Below the pieces are notes generated by a model that saw only the letters and a list, made by a program, of their open reading frames with translations, had not been told where the DNA came from and searched no databases. Shown here one piece after another: positions 10,412 through 24,276 of a stretch of DNA of 64,000 nt. Source of the DNA: Magnolia sinica (Eukaryota > Streptophyta > Magnoliopsida > Magnoliales > Magnoliaceae); NCBI RefSeq assembly GCF_029962835.1, contig NC_080588.1, positions 63,946,001 through 64,010,000 of the forward strand, read 5' to 3'. Position 1 is the stretch's first letter. Each line of letters begins with the position of its first letter. The position numbers were made by a program, and so were the translations under genes.

Positions 10412-13400
10412 TGTTGAAAATCAGTGGTTTTAAAAATAATAAAAATGAAAATTCAAAATTTTCAAAATTTCAGGATTTTCCCGCCAAAATACTTTTTTGA
10501 ATTTTTTAATTAAAAAGTGCGGTGTGTGCTTTGTCCCACATCGAAAATGCAAAGAATAGTTTTGTGTTTTATATGAGATGTTGAGAAGAGTATTCTTACT
10601 TGGAGCTTTTTAGAGGAGATGAAACACGGGTTGCGTGTTCTAGTGTTCGCACTGGAACACACGCACGCACGCGCGCGCACTCGCGCTCAGGCTCGGGCAC
10701 GGGCACGGGCGTGGGTCTGGGTGTGGGCAGTGAGGCAGTGTGGCTGTAGTGGCACTAGATGGTGTACTTTGCACTTCGCACGTGCGCATCATAAATATCG
10801 TCCTTCTTCTTTAACGTATTGCCTTCAACCACTAGCCATGAAATTTGATTGCAACTTGCTATTGTTGAGGCAACAATGTGAAAAAATCTCTTATTTTTTT
10901 GTTACCTTCTTTCAGCCACAAAGCCTGTGACAGCTGCCTCTACTTCATTTTCCTCCTCTTTAAGGAACTTAAAGAGTACTCCGCTTCCAACTTCCCACGA
11001 CTAACAATGTCCTTTAAAGAAGCCTCTCCCCCTTCCTCGTTGATATCTATTGAGTGGATTTGTTCAAGAATACTAGTAGTAATGAAATAATAGAGTCTAG
11101 AGATGTAGATTTCTTTGAGAAGTCTGTATTCACGGAGAAAAAGAATACTAAGATTCAATCTCCTAATGAAAATATAAAAGAAACACAAATAGAAGAGAAA
11201 ACTCCTAGTGAACCTCGTAGGAGTCAAAGAGCAAGAGTAGAAAAGAGTCTTGATCCTGATCAAATAAACTCTCAACGACTCTCTTTTCATCTAGTTGAGG
11301 GTGATAGAGAGAAGGTGATTAGGAAAATACCTATGGTTTTGACTATAGAAGATGAACCTAAAACCTTTAGTGAAGCTATGTCTTCAAGAGACTCTGCTTT
11401 TTGGAAAGAAGCCATTAATGATGAAATGGATTCTATAATATCTAACCAAACATGAGAATTGATAGATCTACCTCCAGGTTCTAAACTAATAGGTTATAAG
11501 TGGGTATTTAAAAAAAAAATATATCACACAGATGGTACAATTCAAACTTTTAAAGCAAGATTAGTTGCTAAAGGTTTTCGACAGAAAGAAGGAATTGATT
11601 ATTTTGACACTTATTCACCAGTAGCTCGAATAACATCGATTAAGATCTTATTCGCTCTTGCATCCATACATCATCTTCATATCCATCAAATGAACGTGAA
11701 AACAACATTCCTAAATGGTGATCTCGATGAGGAGGTTTACATGGAGCAACCAGAAGGGTTTGTTCTACCAGGAAATGAAAGAAAAGTATGTAGACTTGTT
11801 AAATATTTGTATGAATTAAAGTAAGCACCAAAACAGTGGCATGATAAATTTGATTCTAAAGTTCTGTCTTATAGTTTTGAACACAATATTGCTGATAAAT
11901 GCATATATTCAAAAGTATGTAATGATTATGTTGTAATCATATGCTTGTATGTAGATGATATGTTAATAATCAGTAATAAAATAGAAGGTGTAATTGAAAC
12001 CAAAAAGTTTCTCTCTTCAGTTTTTAAAATGAAAGATCTTGGACAAGTGGATACCATATTAGGTATCAAAGTTAAAAAAACATAGTGGGGGTTTTGCATT
12101 GTGCTAGTCTCATTATATTGAGAAAATAATAAATAAGTTTAATCACTTGAAAATTAAAGAGGCAAAGACCCCGTTTGATCCAAGTATCAAATTAAAAGAA
12201 AACAGTGGAAGAGCAGTTGCACAATTAGAGTATGCTAGTGCTATAGGTAGTCTTATGTATGCAATGCAATGTACAAAACTAGATATAGCATACGCTGTGA
12301 GTAAATTAAGTAGGTTTATAAGTAATCCAAGTGTTGAATACTGGAAAGCAATTAGTAGAGTTCTAGGTTATCTTAAAGAAACCAAAGAACTAGGGCTATT
12401 TTACTCAGAATTTTCAGCAGTGTTGGAAAGATATACCGATGCAAGTTGGATATCAAGTACACGGGACAATAAGTCCACTACATGGTGGATATTTACCCTA
12501 GGAGGTGCAGCTGTATCTTGGGAATCCAAGAAACAAACTTGCATAACGCACTCAACTATGAAATCTGAGTTCATAGCTTTAGCTGCTACAGGCAAAGAGG
12601 CTGAGTGGTTAATGGATCTTCTTTTAGAAATCTCATTTTATACGAAGCCTATACCGGTTGTTTCACTTCATTGTGATAGTGAAGCTACTCTAGCAAGAGC
12701 CTATAGCAGTACCTATAATGGAAAGTCCAGGCACATAAGTTTGCAACATGACTATATAAGACAATTAATTCAGATTGAATCATTGCGATCTCATATGTAA
12801 AGTCAAGTAATAACTTGGCTGATCCTTTTACTAAACCTCTAAGAGAGAGGTAGTAAGGACAACATCTAGAGGGATGGGGGTTAAAACTTTTTACTTAAAG
12901 TTTCACCAATGAAAGAAATCCAACCCTAAATTAGAAAATCTCTAAATATTGGGTTTAATGGGTAACAACAATTCACTGATAAGTGAAAAGTTCAGCACTA
13001 AATAAATTGATAACCTCATCCAGAATGATAGTGCTGGCCGTTATAAAGAGGGATGAGTATTAAACTCTTAATGAAATCCAGTCAAACAGGACAAGTGTTT
13101 TTAAACGAAAACACTAGAAGGATTTCACTTATGTGAATGTAGAAGTGGTGTCGCTTCTCATGAGACTTAGAGTTATCTCGGGATCGTTCATAAAACAGGA
13201 TAAGCACATAGCCATTAAAAGTGCTAAGCGAGATTATAAAGGAACACCTAACGCATAAGCTATTATGTGTGTAGTATTTTCGGTTATATCATAAATGAAT
13301 AACTGGTTCAATGCTGCGGCAACTAGAAATTTTGAAATAACTTTAAAATGCTTACACTAAGGAAAGATTTAAATTGCAAGATATCTTTCTTTATGCATAA

Positions 13401-14556
13401 TAACTGTTATTATTCTGGCAGAGTTTTCATTATTTTAAAAAATTAGTGGGAGATTGTTGAAAATCAGTGGTTTTAAAAATAATAAAAATGAAAATTCAAA
13501 ATTTTCAAAATTTCAGAATTTTCTCACCAAAATACTTTTTTGAATTTTTTAATTAAAAAGTGCGGTGTGTGTGCTTTGTCACACATCGAAAATACAAAGA
13601 ATAGTTTTGTGGTTTATATGAGATGTTGAAAAGAGTATTCTTACTTGGAGCTTTTTGGAGGAGATGAAACACGGGTTGCGTGTTCCAGTACGAAGCATTG
13701 GAACACGCATGCACGCGCGTGCGCTCGCGCTCGGGCTCGGGCACGGACGTGAGCGTGGGCATGGGCGTGGGCAGTGTGGCTGTAGTGGCGCTAGATGACG
13801 CACTTTGCACTTCGCACGTGCGCATCGTGTCGCAGAGTGATCGCTCCCTCGCGACCTTAAGCGAACCGGCGCGAGACGGTGCGATCGCGGTGCGATGGGT
13901 CTGGTCAGAGCCTTAGGCAGTGTGAATCTGAAATGTTGAAAATGAGTCTGGGTTTTATAGGTGACTGAGAACGGTCAGATCTTAAATCCGAAACGTCTAG
14001 CCGTTTCTTAAACGGATGGCTAACTTAAAAGCCACAACGGTCCGAAAACGGACGGACCAGGATGATCCAACGGTCAGATCTACAGATCTAATGACCAGAA
14101 ACGTCTGAGATTAATGAACAACAGCCAGAAACGTTTTTCAAACGTTCTGGACCATTGAATACCACAGAGCAACGGGTCTAAACCTGAGGCATATATAAAC
14201 TGGACCATTCCAGTCCGATTTCATCATCTCAACACACCATTTCTCCCATCAAATCAGATACAGTCCATAGATTCATTTTAAAATACTGTTATCATCTCCA
14301 TCGTCTAAGTCTGCCAGAATAAATGTACTGCGTTAAATTGTTTCATAGTAGACCTATCGTGATTGCTACACGCTGGATCCATATAAGGCTTGTCTTGTCT
14401 TGGAAGTAATTCGCCTATAACCCATCAGCAGTTGATAAGAAGGCGAATCACACTTTAAGGATAGCGTATTTTATACGTGATTCAACCAGCCTAGTGATAA
14501 TTTTTATTTTTTTTTATTTTTTATTTTCGGTGTATCCAAAAGAAACTTTTCTAACA
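10412..14556 (+). mobile_element. Ty1/copia LTR retrotransposon fossil, internally deleted
   Basis: Both ends are visible. The 5' LTR begins TGTTGAAAATCAGTGG at 10412 and is recognisable to about 10790. The 3' LTR runs 13455-14556, begins with the same text and ends TTTTCTAACA. TGAAA flanks the element on both sides (10407-10411 and 14557-14561), a 5-bp target duplication. Inside are the reverse transcriptase (about 11350-12070, with GYKWVFKKK, ARLVAKGF and YSPVARITSIK) and the RNase H region (12150-12800, with YTDASWIS and [11 protein letters not shown]). A purine tract (agtgggagat) precedes the 3' LTR. Gag, protease and most of integrase are absent. The element is broken. By eye the shared LTR part is roughly 90% identical, which suggests an intermediate to old age. 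Confidence 0.85.
11054..12800 (+). pseudogene. copia pol remnant: reverse transcriptase and RNase H
   Basis: This is the only coding part left in the copia element. The order is a hydrophilic linker (SQRARVEKS), then reverse transcriptase (LPPGSKLIGYKWVFK, HQMNVKTTFLNGDLDEEVYM), then RNase H ([14 protein letters not shown], a LGLFYS block, [12 protein letters not shown]). It is broken by a few breaks and treated as a fossil. Confidence 0.8.
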
Positions 14557-14561
14557 TGAAA

Positions 14562-15208
14562 GTAGTCGTGACTTAAAAATATTGCTTAGGCAATCCTAGC
14601 CCAGCCATCACGTTACAAGAAAGATACTAGAGTGAGTGCCACCATTGAATGGGCTGTCAGGGCCATTGGCTGCTTAGCATGTTGGCATGTCATGGTCCAC
14701 TGGTTTAATATCCTAACTTCATACGTTTCATCCGTCCCAGGAGGTTTGTCGTTTTGGTGGTGGTTAACATCAACCTGACCTGATTTGGCCGTACATAAAG
14801 ACTCATGGAGCCATGAAGTCAACCTGAGTAGGCTGGACATGGAGTCATGTTGGATTATTGAGTTTTTGAAATGGACTCTAATCCCACCGGTCCAATTGGT
14901 GGCCAGTAAATATAGGTTATCAAGCAAAATCAGGTGGGTGGGTCACATCATTTCCTTGTTTTATATCGCAATCAGGTTATAAAGATAGATAGCTTACAAA
15001 ACGAAGCGTCTCTCTTTGGACGTGCTTTTACAGTTACCCGAAAAGGAGAGGAATATATAATAGCGTTATTGAAATACACGAGACGATTGCCATCGTGACT
15101 GGTACGCCTTCTCCGGCACTTTTCCCGATGATTCCAATTCTGGAACTTTCGTCTGGTGGGCCTACTGTGGAATGGTCATATACCAATAATTCCATCTAAG
15201 GCACGGAA
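14562..15208. other. intergenic sequence, nothing recognised
   Basis: Several short open frames occur on both strands without protein family character. There are no clear repeat ends. The composition is more balanced than the flanking LTR sequence. Confidence 0.4.
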
Positions 15209-15684
15209 GCGGATTTCCTGCGAAAGCCAAGTTCCTTCGCTGGAAACCTAGGTGGGGTCATGGTGATTTTTTAAAAAGAAATCTACTCCGTTCATCCGTT
15301 TTTTGAGATCATTTTAGTAGTCAAAATTAAAAGTTAGAAGGATCCAAGACTCAAGTGGGCCGCACTAAAGGAAAAGGTGGGTAGGGAAATACTAATATTA
15401 ATATTGTTCGTAACGTCATTCCTACTGGGATGAACGGAAAATACTAATATTAATATTAGCCTGATTCAAAACTTCTGTAGCCCTACGCATGTTTAAACTG
15501 TGTACTTTCAATCCTCATGTTTTCATCCCACTTGAATATTGGATCCAGTTCATTTTTTATCTGATCTCCTAAAATGATATAAAATACAGGGTGGACGGGG
15601 TAGATTTCTCACGAACATTACAGTGGACCCCACCTAAGTTCCCCAGCGCAGGAACTTCCTTTCAAGGCTTTTGCAGGAAATCCG
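15209..15684. repeat. hairpin repeat with GCGGATT ends
   Basis: The left end GCGGATTTCCTGCGAAAGCC is mirrored by ggcttttgcaggaaatccg at the right. The next blocks, gttccttcgctgg and aacctaggtggggtc, are mirrored by aagttccccagcgcaggaac. A local direct duplication of the gaaaatactaatattaatatt block sits in the middle (about 15390 and 15440). Confidence 0.75.
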
Positions 15685-16243
15685 AGTCCGAAGGTACGAG
15701 CGGATGCTTTGAAAGTAGCAATAATAATTGTGTGGATGCACGCGCCCTTATCAGCCCATGCAATTTCTGCGAGAAGGGGGCGCGGACTAGATACCAAAAT
15801 CGCTAATGACGTGACGTTACCAAGCTCCGTGGGCCTCACCATGATGCATGTGTTATATCCATACCGTTCATCAATTTCGATGAGCCCCACCATGATGCAT
15901 GTGTTATATCCACACCGTCTATCAATTTCGAGAGATTGTTTTATGGCATGATAAAAATAATGAGATAGATATAAAGTTCAATTGGAACTCACCCTAGAAA
16001 ACAGTGGAGACAGTGACATCCACCTTCAAAACTTCTTAGGGGCACAGAAGTTTCCAATTAAGCTTATATTTTTGTTTTCACTTCATCTATCTCTATGTTA
16101 ATTTATGAATAGGTTGGATCTAAAAAATACATCATGGTCAGCCCTATAAATGTTTTAACGGTGTGTGTGACTGATCCCACGGTTTTTTATGGTGGGTCCA
16201 CTTGAACTTTAGATATATACCATTTTTCTTCTAATGACATAAA

Positions 16244-18333
16244 TGTTGAGGGTCAAATATTGCATATCAGACCCAGTTATTGCATAGATTTACAATCATT
16301 GATACCGTTTAATAGCCTGATTTAATCGTGTTTGTGATGCAGAGTGTATTTACAAGCATGAACTGAAAAAGGGAACTTAAACCATGGATTTGACGCTCTG
16401 ATGACACCCAAGGCAAGGGACGGACTCCAGGGGACCAAGATCGATGGAATTACACACCAGGGATCCGAGAAAATCAAGTTATTCACGTTAAAGAGGCCCA
16501 AAATTGGTGAAAATGCAAGATCACATAGTTCTCGCCATCTGATTGGCTCAAAACTTCATACATGGCCTGAGGGCCATAAATTAACCGTACATATCAAATT
16601 TCAGCCCTCGGATCACTATGAAAGTGCCCCAACTGACAGATCAGCCCATAAACCGTTGATTCTGGGCCCACCTGATATCTGGAACTGTCTCAACTTTGGT
16701 CTGGGCGGTTTAAATAAGATGAGGAAACAAATGGATGAATCAGATCTTGCATATACATTACAGTGGGCCCCATATATACAGCGTGTACATAAAGTACACA
16801 ACTGTCGCGAGCCGCACCGAATCCACGTACAGCGAGTCTCCTTCTCAAATACGGCAACTGCCGTTTCACGTAAAACGGACGGACGCTGTCCGTTTTTACG
16901 GACGCTAGTGGGCCCCACAGAGCATGCGTACGGACAATCCAAACCGTCCATCGTGTAGAGGGCCTCGACTACTACAAAACCTTGCTGAACTTTTGGACCC
17001 ATGCGAGCACACGTGCGCGATACAGAGGTCACAAACAGGCGGTCCTGCGACGTTCAAAACGATTTTTGGGGTGATTTCTTCTCTGGGCCGCGTCAATGGA
17101 CGTTCAAAACCACCCATTCTTGACCGAAATTTCGTCCTGAATCCAATGGACGGGGTGGATTTTCCAGAAAATACCTCTGTGGGGCCCACCGATCACGTCA
17201 GCGCCGGACGTGCGAAAGGCTACGCACGTTCGCGAAATCAGACTTTCCAGGCAGTTGTGGCCCACCATCTTTGATCATATGGTAGATCTGAACCGTCCAT
17301 CGTGTAGACCAGCCAAAACACTTCCAAGAGACGCAGATTTTACAGAAATAATGCAAGGAACGCGAGAGTTATGAAGCCCCGAACTTGGCTGCGAAAAGGC
17401 TTTCGCTGCGCGTGCGATAGCTTCCCAAATCCGATTTCCACCACTCCAAAAGCTATAAAAAGAGTTTCAAACGTGGAGAAGAGGTCATGCTTGAATAGGG
17501 GACGTCAGATAGAGAGAGAGAGGAGGGCTCGTTTTGGAAGGCTTCAACGTGGGATGTTCGACAGGGAGCTAGGAAAGTAATTTTTGTTTTTTTTCTCTTT
17601 TCTATTCTTTTCTTTCTATTGTATTTGTTTTGGATCCAGCCCATTCATGTGCGGCTAATCCTCTTAGCTAGGTCTAAGAGGTGAAGCTTGTAGCGAGATG
17701 GGAGAACCTACTTTATGCCTTTAATTTAAATTTCTAAACTGAAGTTGATATAGTTGATTATTAAAGGAATATTTTTCTTAGTTTTTAATGGCATATTGTG
17801 ACTGAAATTACAATGGGCGTGCAATGGCTTTGAATATTCCTTTCCTCTTTTTTATATTTATGAAGTCAGGAAGCCCTGTTGTTCATCATCTCCTGGGCAT
17901 GGTTAGATGATGGTAACCCTTCCTGACTTTCATGGCATGTTGATTGATTGGTAATTAGATTAATTCTTTTGTTTGCTTTGTCTCCTGGGCATGGTTTGGT
18001 GATGGAATCCATTCTAATTCATACACCTTTCATCTCTTGAAACCTATATCAATGGCAATTCAGTAAATTTCCATAATTTGTGATCCTGGCATATCTCCCT
18101 GATCTCTACAAGTGGATCCTCTGAATCCCTAGTTCCCTTTCTCTGAATTCCTTAAAGTCTTAGATAATTCTTCCACAATTATTGCTTAAATTCTATTTGG
18201 TTTAGATCACATCTTAGTCTAGTTACAGTTCTATTTAGTTTCAGATAACGTACAGGTATCGGTCCCTGTGGATTCGACCTCGGTCTTACCGGAGTTTATT
18301 ACTACATCACAACCCTATACTTGGGAGTGAACA
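16244..18333 (+). repeat. 5' LTR of the Athila-like element
   Basis: It is 2,090 bp, begins TGTTGAGGGTCAAATATTGC and ends GGGAGTGAACA. It contains a possible TATA-type sequence (gctataaaaag) near 17450. The long open frames inside, up to 185 codons, are repeated in the other LTR and show no protein family character. Confidence 0.93.
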
Positions 18334-19319
18334 AGTTTTTGCGCCGTTGCCGGGGGATTTTTTTCTGAAATTAATTAGTTTTAGAATTAGGTTAGGATTA
18401 GGATTTTACTTACTTTAGGATAGAAGTTTTTATTTTATTTTTAGAACTTAACCTGTTTTCCTGTTTTGTAGGATCCTGACATAAGTTCTAAATTGGTAAT
18501 TCCTTCCTAATCTCTCTCTCTTTCTACCTTTTAGAATTAGGGTTTAAATTTTGAAAATTTTAATTCTAGTCTTCTTCTTTTTTTTTCTATTTTTAGGAAG
18601 CAGTTTATTTTTAGAAACTAGGGTAGTTATTTCCCTTTCTAGAAAAATCCTCTAATTTTCGAAACTTTTCTCTTTTGTTTTTCACTTTCTATTTTTAACT
18701 CTTTTTAAAATCTAATTTGTTTCCTCATTTATTTTTAGGATTCTTGTTTAGAAACTAACCTTCTTATTTTGTAGGCCTTTAAGATAGAAATCTCTAATTT
18801 GGTAAGCTCTTTCCCTACTTCCTATCTTTCAGTTCTCTTTTAATAATCTACTTTCTAGTTAGATCTTTCCTAATTTACTTTAGAAATTTCCACTTTCTTT
18901 TAAGAATACCTCCTTTTAGAAATTAATTCTTGTTATTTTTCTTCTCTTTTTAGGAATCTAACTTATTTTTGTTTTATTTTGCGGGTTTTTAACTTAGGAG
19001 TCCAATTTGGTAATTTCTTTCCAACTCTCTCTTTTTCTAGATTTTCTTTTCCTTTCTTAGGATTAGGTTTTTAATCGAGGGTGAGTGTTTTCATGCCCAA
19101 GTGGGCCCGTGCTAACACTCGGTCTCTTGAGCGAAGGAGGATTGGTTGAGGGGTTGACTATCCATCGCAGGACTAGACACCACTCGAAATCCCCGGAGTT
19201 AATTGAAGTTATGGCTGAAGACCAACCTCCTCCACTTCCACCCAGGGTGGAGGATACCCAAGATGAGAATGAGGTGCAACAGGCACCCCGCCTCGTACTT
19301 TACGAGATTTTCTACAACC

Positions 19320-20300
19320 GGCGGGAGTGAGTATGCCCTCATGCATGATTTTTCCTGAAAACACAGGACAAATGGACATCAAGCCCGGAGTTATCCAACT
19401 CCTTCCCAAATTCCATGGACTTGAATCCGAAAGTCCATATTTACATTTGAAAGAGTTCGATGAGATAATAGCTACATTATGTTTTCCTAATGTATCTGAG
19501 GATACAATTAGGCTGAAACTCTTTCCTTTTTCCTTAAAAGAGAAAGCTAAGACGTGGTTACATTCACTACGTCCTAGATCCATTGGCACATGGACCGACA
19601 TGCAGAGGGACTTCATAAAAAAATTCTACCCACATCATAAAACGATTACCCACAGAAAAGCGATCATGAACTTTGCCCAAAAGGAAGATGAAACATTCTT
19701 TCAATGTTGGGAAAGGTTCAAAGATTTAGTCAGTTCATGCCCACAACACGGATTTGAAACGTGGCGCATTACAAATTTTTTCTATGATGGACTGACATCT
19801 TCCATGCGCCAAATGGTCGAGACAATGTGTAATGGAGAGTTCATTAATAAAGATATCGACGAGGTATGGGACTACCTCGACAGTTTGACTGAAAAAACAC
19901 AATCTTGGGACTATCCCAAAGTCGAACACCACGTCTAGGCCGACTCAATTAAAGGAGAAAGGTGGATTATACCTCTTGAAAGAAGAGGATGATCTCAAGT
20001 GTAAAGTGACTACGCTCATAAGGAAAGTTGAGGCCATGGAAGGAAAGAAGGATAAGGTCAATGAAATTGTTTGCGGCATCTGTGATTGCAACATTCACAC
20101 AACTGAAAACTGTCCTACAATACCTGCCTTCCGAGGAGTGTTGAATGAACAAGCCAATGCCGTAAATAACTATCAAAGACCTTTTACTGGACCTAACTCC
20201 ACACATACAATCCTGGTTGGAAAAATCATCCAAACTTTAGTTGGAGGAATGGACAAACGGCGACTCCTCCAGGTTTCTTCAATCAAAATCCAAATCAAGT
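19320..20300 (+). pseudogene. gag remnant of the Athila-like element
   Basis: It carries the retrotransposon gag core. VIQLLPKFHGLESESPYLHL is followed by the FPFSLKEKAKTWLHSL pattern, then FIKKFYP and FFYDGL. A short Cys/His cluster (CGICDCNIHTTENC) lies downstream near 20073-20115, where a nucleic-acid-binding knuckle is expected. It is a fossil, broken. Confidence 0.8.
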
Positions 20301-20899
20301 GAAACCTCAAGAGGAACCGGTTCAAAATCCCATACAAGAGCCGGCTCAAGCAATGCGGGTACAGATTTTATGCCAAAGATAGATTCTCGTATGACGGTTA
20401 TAGAAAAGGGGATGCTTCCTGCACAACCTCTCCCCAATCCTAAACCGCAGTACGAGAATAATGATCCAAGCTCTTCAAATCAGATGGGACATGCTAAATC
20501 CATCACCACTCTTAGGAGTGGGAAGATCATTGATAAAACTCTTTTAGGCCCGAAAAGCCTCAAGAACCAAAAGAGGACAACAATGATGGATCCGGTGATG
20601 TCCCACAAAATGTGGAACCAACTTCTAGAGAAGCCGGTTGCTCCATTCCCCAACGGTTGGTTTCACCAAAACCTCTCTTAACTCTCGGGATATCCTAGAG
20701 GTGTTGAAACAGTGAAAGTCAACATTCCTCCACTTGATGCGTTAAACGAATACCTTCATATGCCAAATTCCTAAAGACTTATGCACGACCAAGCGGCGGA
20801 AAATTATTCAAAAGAAAATCTTCGTAAGAAAGTGAGTGCCATCCTAAGCAAGACGTGCCACAGAAAAGGATCCCGGGAGCCCAACCATATCATGTGTAA

Positions 20900-23800
20900 T
20901 CGGGAACCATCGAATTGATCACGCACTTCTTGACTTAGGAGCGGGCGTCAATCTGATTCCCTACTCGGTATACAAACAGTTAGGTTTAGGTGAATTAAAA
21001 CCCACCCTAACCACACTACAACTTGCTGATCGCTCTGTTCGTGTACCAAGAGGGATATTGAGGATGTGTTGTTCCAAGTTGATAGATTTTACTACCCTGT
21101 AGACTTTATCATCCTGGACACTGAACCCATCAATAACATGAGCACTCAGATCCCTGTCATTCTTGGTCGCTCATTCCTTGCCACATCAAATGCAATTATC
21201 AATTGTAGGAATGGTATCATGACTATGTCTTTTGGAAATTTGACATTGGAGTCAAACATTTTTTTAATAACGGGCAACTCGGAGGATGATGACGATTTCC
21301 GACATTAACATGATTGACTCTTTGTGGAAGATACGACACCTCTGACTTATCCTCCGACCATCTAGAGACGTGCCCGGCCCACTCCCATGATTTTGATGAT
21401 GACATGATTAGGGAGCCGTGCGCCTTGCTGCACCGGTACGTGAAGTTAACCGATGGAGGCCATAATTTGAAGAATTACCACAAAGATGTAGTGCCTCTAC
21501 CGTCTAACCTCAAGCCCCTTGACCTAAAACCTTTGCCCTGATTTGAAATATGCTATTTGGGTCAAGATGAGACATACCCGGTGGTGAACTCCACCCTGAG
21601 CAAGAAAAGGAGAGTATGCTTATATCTACTCTCATTGAGCATAAAGGAGCCCGGATGGACGATAGCGGACCTCAAGGAATCGATCCTCGATTTGTACTCA
21701 CCACATATATCTTGAGGATAATGCAAAACCGCTCGGGTAGACTAAATCCAAACATGAAGGAAGTGGTTAAAACCGAGGTTCTTAAACTATTGGAAGTGGG
21801 TATTATATACCCTATATCGATAGTCTGGGTGAGTCCAACTCAAGTGGTCCCTAAGAAGTCCAAAATCACCATCGCAATGCTAATAAAGAACTCGTGCCAA
21901 CTAGAGTCACTATCGGTTGGAGAATGTGCATTGACTACGGAAGTTGAATACCGTCACAGGAAAGACCACTTTCCCTTACCATTCATTGATCAGATCCTGG
22001 AAGGTTAGCTGGTCATTCCTATTATAGTTTTCTTGACGGTCGGGCTACAACCGGATAGAGATAGCCCCTAACAGGAAAGACCACATTTACATGTCCCTAC
22101 GGCACCTTTGCCTATCGAAGGATGCCATTCGGACTATGTAATGCCCCCCCACTCATCGATGTATGCTTAGTATTTTTCGACATGGTGGGGCAATATTTAG
22201 AGGTCTTCATGGACGATTTCTCTTTAGGGTTGCTCATCAAGTGCTTGGAAAGTCTTAAATGTGTGCTGTTGAAAAGATGTGAAGAGAAGAACTTGGTACT
22301 AATTGGGAGAAGTGCCATTTCATGGTTCGAAGGGAATTGTCCTTGGGCATATCATCTCGCAAAGGAATCGAGGTAGATAAGGCAAAAATAGATCTTATCT
22401 CTAACCTACCTCCACCCAAGAACAGCAGAGACGTGCGATCCTTTTTAGGACACGCAGGATTTTACAGGCGAGTCATAAAGGACTTTAGTCTTCTCTCTCG
22501 TCCTTTATGTAATCTTCTTCAAAAGGATGCTCCGTCCGAGTGGAGCAATGCCCGGAAGCTTTCACCAAGCTTAAGGGCACGTTAACCAGTGCACCTATCA
22601 TGCCACCCGATTGGAGCCCTCCTTTTGAGCTTATGTGCGCCGCTCCGATTATGCTCTTGGGGCGGTCTTAGGCCAGAAAGAGAAGAAGCCCTACGTCATT
22701 CATTACGCGAGTAGAACTTTATCCTGCCCGGGTGAACTACTCGACTACGGAAAAGGAACTCTTAGGTAGTGTTCGCCTTGGACAAATTTAGGTCCTACTT
22801 GATCGGATCCAAGATCATTATCTACACAGATCATGCGGCACTTAAGTATCTTCTTTCTAAGAATGATTCTAAGCCCCGATTGATACGATCCTTCTACTTT
22901 AAGAATTTGATTTGGAAATTAAAGATAAAAAGGGAGTAGAGAACGTAGTGGCCGATCACCTTTCTCGCCTTATTACCTCTGATTCCCTTGAGGCGACCCA
23001 TATCAATGATATGTTCCCTGATGAACAACTGTTTAGAGTCTCCCATTCACCTTGGTTTCACACCAAGACATTGGACTGCGCAAGATAAGAAGAAAATTTT
23101 CATCGAGGTGCACAAATCTTCTGGGATGATCCTTATTTGTTTAAATATTGCCCAGACCAAATCTTAAGGAGATGCGTGCCAGAAAATCAACACCAAAGTG
23201 TCATCTCCTTCTGTCACTCACAGGCTTGTGATGGTCACTTTTCTGCTAAAAAGACTACGACCAAGATTTTGTAGTGTAGCTTTTACTAGCCCATTATGTT
23301 CAGGGATACTCATGAGTTTTGCAAAGCTTGTGAGCGTTGTCAGAAATTAAGAGCATTGTCCCATCAAAATATGATGCCCTTAAACCCCATTCTGATCATT
23401 GAAGCATTTGATTGCTGGGGCATCGATTTCATGGGACCATTCCCCCAATCGTTTGGAAATCAGTATATTTTGCTCGCTGTGGATTATGTCACTAAATGGG
23501 TCGAAGTGATTCCATTTCGAACTAACCATCGCACGGTCATTAAATTCTGAAAGAGAACATCCTTTCTCGATTCACGCCTCGAGCCATCATTAGTGATGGG
23601 GGCTCACACTTTTGTAATAGACCATTCGAGAGCTTAATGAAGAAATAGGTGTCTCTCATAAGGTGAGCACCCCATACCATCCACAGACAAGTGGACAAGC
23701 TGAGATTTCCAATAGGGAGATTAAACACATTCTGGAGAAAACGGTTAACCCGGATCGTAAGGATTGGTCAATCCGATTGATCGATGCCTTATGGGCATAC

Positions 23801-24276
23801 CGTACTGCCTTTAAAACTCCTATTGGAATGTCTCCCTTTAGACTTGTCTATGGGAAAGCTTGTCACTTCCTGTGGAGCTAGCGTACTGGGCGGTCAAAAA
23901 TCTTAATTTCAATGGACAACGCTGCTCGCTACGCAAACTTCAATTGAATGAACTTGAAGAAATCCAAAATGCGTACGAAATTCGAGAATTTACAAGGACA
24001 AGATGAAGCGTTTCATGATCAACATATTTACGAAAATCATTCACGCCCGATAAAGTCCTTTTGTATAATTCTCGATTACATCTCTTTCCGGTAAACTTTG
24101 ATCTCGTTGGACCGGCCCTTACATTGTTTTCGCTTATCCTCATGGGGCCGGAGATAAGAGATCCCGACAATGGCAAGGAGTTTAAAGTAAATGGACATCG
24201 TTTAAAGCCATTTGTCGAGAAATTTGATTTAGAGGACATGTCCATGCCTCTGACTGATCCAGGACTGATCTCCTAG
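20900..24276 (+). pseudogene. pol remnant of the Athila-like element
   Basis: Domains in order: aspartic protease type (LIPYSVYKQLGLG, then PVILGRSFLATSNAIINC), reverse transcriptase (MPFGLCNAP near 22120, VFMDDFS near 22205, SFLGHAGFYRRVIKDFS near 22440), RNase H ([16 protein letters not shown] near 22820), integrase (CERCQK near 23330, [12 protein letters not shown] near 23420, [20 protein letters not shown] near 23665). The catalytic-core order is that of Ty3/gypsy. It is a fossil with several breaks. Confidence 0.85.

Noticed and set aside
10619-10930. 103-codon frame rich in Ala-Arg.
   Set aside because: It lies in the GC-rich part of the copia 5' LTR and beyond. The matching part of the 3' LTR has a different frame.
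16401-16958. 185-codon open frame, repeated at 25752-26309.
   Set aside because: Both lie at the same place inside the two LTRs of the Athila-like element and show no protein family features, so they are LTR sequence, not a gene.
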